DNA of 39,058 nucleotides from contig CAZIUF010000007.1 of NCBI GenBank assembly GCA_964542665.1, forward strand, positions 1-39,058, read 5' to 3'. The notes beneath the pieces were generated by a model, which was not told the DNA's origin, ran no database searches, and saw only the letters and a program-made list of their open reading frames with translations. The DNA is from JAGOLU01 sp964542665 (GTDB lineage: Bacteria; Patescibacteriota; Microgenomatia; UBA1406; GWC2-37-13). The translations under genes and the position numbers were made by a program. Shown in pieces: positions 37,807 to 39,058 of the stretch; the first letter of the stretch is position 1, and each line of letters begins with the position of its first letter.

Positions 37807-39058
37807 TCATTTTACATCTGTCTTCCTTTTATACACTTCCACCCCATCATTTTTGTATATCTGTCTATAGCGCTCGTCTTTTTGGAGTTGGAGATACACC
37901 GGTACAAGGATGGCTTTCTCAGGATAATCATATACCTCCGTCAGACGTATCAATACGTAATCCGCCTTGTCATAGTTCTTACCAAAATCATAATAATATC
38001 TGCGATTGGTGAGATACGGCGCAAACTGACCAACCGCAGATACTTTGATCTCATCACGGGCGAGAATCTGTTGCCAGAGACGGATATCGGGGAGCTCCTT
38101 GGCGGCAGGTCCCCACAGATCGTTTTGGTTCCTGATCGAGTATGGCATGGGACTATCGAAGTAGCTGAGTATGGCAAGCCCAAAGATAAGGAGGATGGGT
38201 AGATACCGAGTGATGCGGATGTGCCTCAATCGCGCTATCGCATCGATGAGCGCGATGAATACCCAGGGAGTGATGAGTGCGCTGTAGTGAAAGTAAAAGC
38301 TCTTTTGTTGTGGACTGTGCGACAGTAGGTTGAGCAAGATTTCAGGAACCGTTGCTAGAGATACGGGAGAAAAAATGGAAATGAATCCGACCGGACCAAA
38401 TACTCGCAAGACATAGTCGATCGTCTGGTATGAAAAGAATTGAGTCAGGTGTTGACCGATAAACGAACCGCCACCAGATGATTTTGCGAAATATGAAAGG
38501 GCAAAGTGATCGCTCCCGGATCGAAATGAGGGGATGTATATAAAGGTTGACCACAGCGTATAGCTAAAACATGCGACAGCAAGCAAAACAGCAAGCACGG
38601 TCTTACGATCGAGCGCTCGAGCAAGTGATGACAGTGAGAAATGTTTTTCTTTAGTGTGCCAATATCTGATGAGGCACTCTACCAAAAGCCACGTGCCAAT
38701 CGTGAATCCAACATGCTCCTTTGTCAGCATACTGATGACCAAAAAGAGTCCAAACCAGATCCAACGGCGAGAAATCCATGCATAATACATCCACAACATG
38801 AAGCTCGTCGCGAGAACGACAGCATGGAACTCGTACAGTACCGACCGCTGAAGGGGAGGATAGAGGAGATATACCAAAGGGATCAAAATGAGATAGATAC
38901 CTTTGAGTAGGGTATTGAGACCTTTCTTTTTAGCGATGAGATAGAGCGCATATGCGCTGCTCGCTATCACCAATATCTGTACAAGTAACAATGTTTCCGG
39001 ACCACTGTATATGAAATACAGCGGAGCAAGAAGACCTAGAAGCATGTCGTTATGGATA
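37807..39058 (-). CDS. DUF2079 membrane protein, 5' end cut by the window
   Basis: The visible 416 residues contain at least eight membrane segments. The stretch HNDMLLGLLAPLYFIYSGPETLLLVQ and the later YEFHAVVLA and TKEHVGF motifs match DUF2079, a family of polytopic proteins related to glycosyltransferases that use lipid-linked sugars. The frame stays open through the last bases of the window, so the ATG at 39045 is internal and the true start lies outside. It would act with the GT2 enzyme that follows on the same strand. Confidence 0.85.
   Translation of the reverse strand, partial: IHNDMLLGLLAPLYFIYSGPETLLLVQILVIASSAYALYLIAKKKGLNTLLKGIYLILIPLVYLLYPPLQRSVLYEFHAVVLATSFMLWMYYAWISRRWIWFGLFLVISMLTKEHVGFTIGTWLLVECLIRYWHTKEKHFSLSSLARALDRKTVLAVLLAVACFSYTLWSTFIYIPSFRSGSDHFALSYFAKSSGGGSFIGQHLTQFFSYQTIDYVLRVFGPVGFISIFSPVSLATVPEILLNLLSHSPQQKSFYFHYSALITPWVFIALIDAIARLRHIRITRYLPILLIFGLAILSYFDSPMPYSIRNQNDLWGPAAKELPDIRLWQQILARDEIKVSAVGQFAPYLTNRRYYYDFGKNYDKADYVLIRLTEVYDYPEKAILVPVYLQLQKDERYRQIYKNDGVEVYKRKTDVK

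Noticed and set aside
1..39058. UGA recoded as glycine, as in Gracilibacteria or Absconditabacteria
   Set aside because: Several genes end with TGA at the expected family length (the HD, pyk and lepA genes, and the coupled ATGA pairs), and full-length proteins need no TGA readthrough.

Overview
The window reads as a compact, tightly packed bacterial chromosome using the standard code, since TGA ends several complete genes. I infer a Candidate Phyla Radiation (Patescibacteria) type genome. The supporting signs are short core proteins, a histidyl-tRNA synthetase with archaeal/eukaryotic-type motifs, large secreted proteins with Thr/Pro stalks and an S74 chaperone domain, a free-standing four-helix-bundle protein, and almost no Shine-Dalgarno sequences. 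No rRNA or taxonomic marker is present, so the lineage stays an inference.

Left part (1-11.5 kb): a translation block (hisS, a release factor 1 lacking its first domain, rpmE, rplJ-rplL) is closed by two strong terminators. Two divergent small lipoproteins and an orphan gene follow, then gyrB-ppa-gyrA. Middle (11.5-21.6 kb): a large orphan cytoplasmic protein, folD, a four-helix-bundle protein, miaA, a membrane-protein pair with a cysteine-rich stalked surface protein, an HD-domain protein, and the convergent pyk-lepA pair.

Surface cluster (21.8-26.8 kb): a secreted fibre-like protein with a C-terminal S74 auto-chaperone and a recent internal duplication, a pilin-like protein with a Thr/Pro stalk, and an Fn3-like membrane-anchored protein. 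All are plausible attachment structures. yebC, a HAD phosphatase and a polysaccharide flippase follow.

Accessory island (about 29.9-33.8 kb): visibly AT-richer DNA beside a tRNA-Gly(UCC) gene. It holds a cupin, a two-gene cassette of a PLD-like protein and an ApeA-like HEPN protein (candidate defence pair), and a roughly 1-kb unit (Nudix plus PPC/DUF296) bounded by the tRNA and a 38-nt copy of its 3' half. The right end (34.1-39.06 kb) is envelope-glycan metabolism: a GDP-mannose-hydrolase-like Nudix, galE, an EamA transporter, a GT2 glycosyltransferase and a DUF2079 membrane protein cut by the window edge.

Two themes cross the whole window. First, many genes have a -10 box only 5-10 nt before the ATG and no ribosome binding site, which implies leaderless transcripts. 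Second, intergenic spaces carry recurring short-unit arrays (an 8-nt ACYTKATR family, a TTCATGG family, a TTCCAAAT family) and a palindromic GTCATCC...GGATCT repeat, some running into coding sequence.
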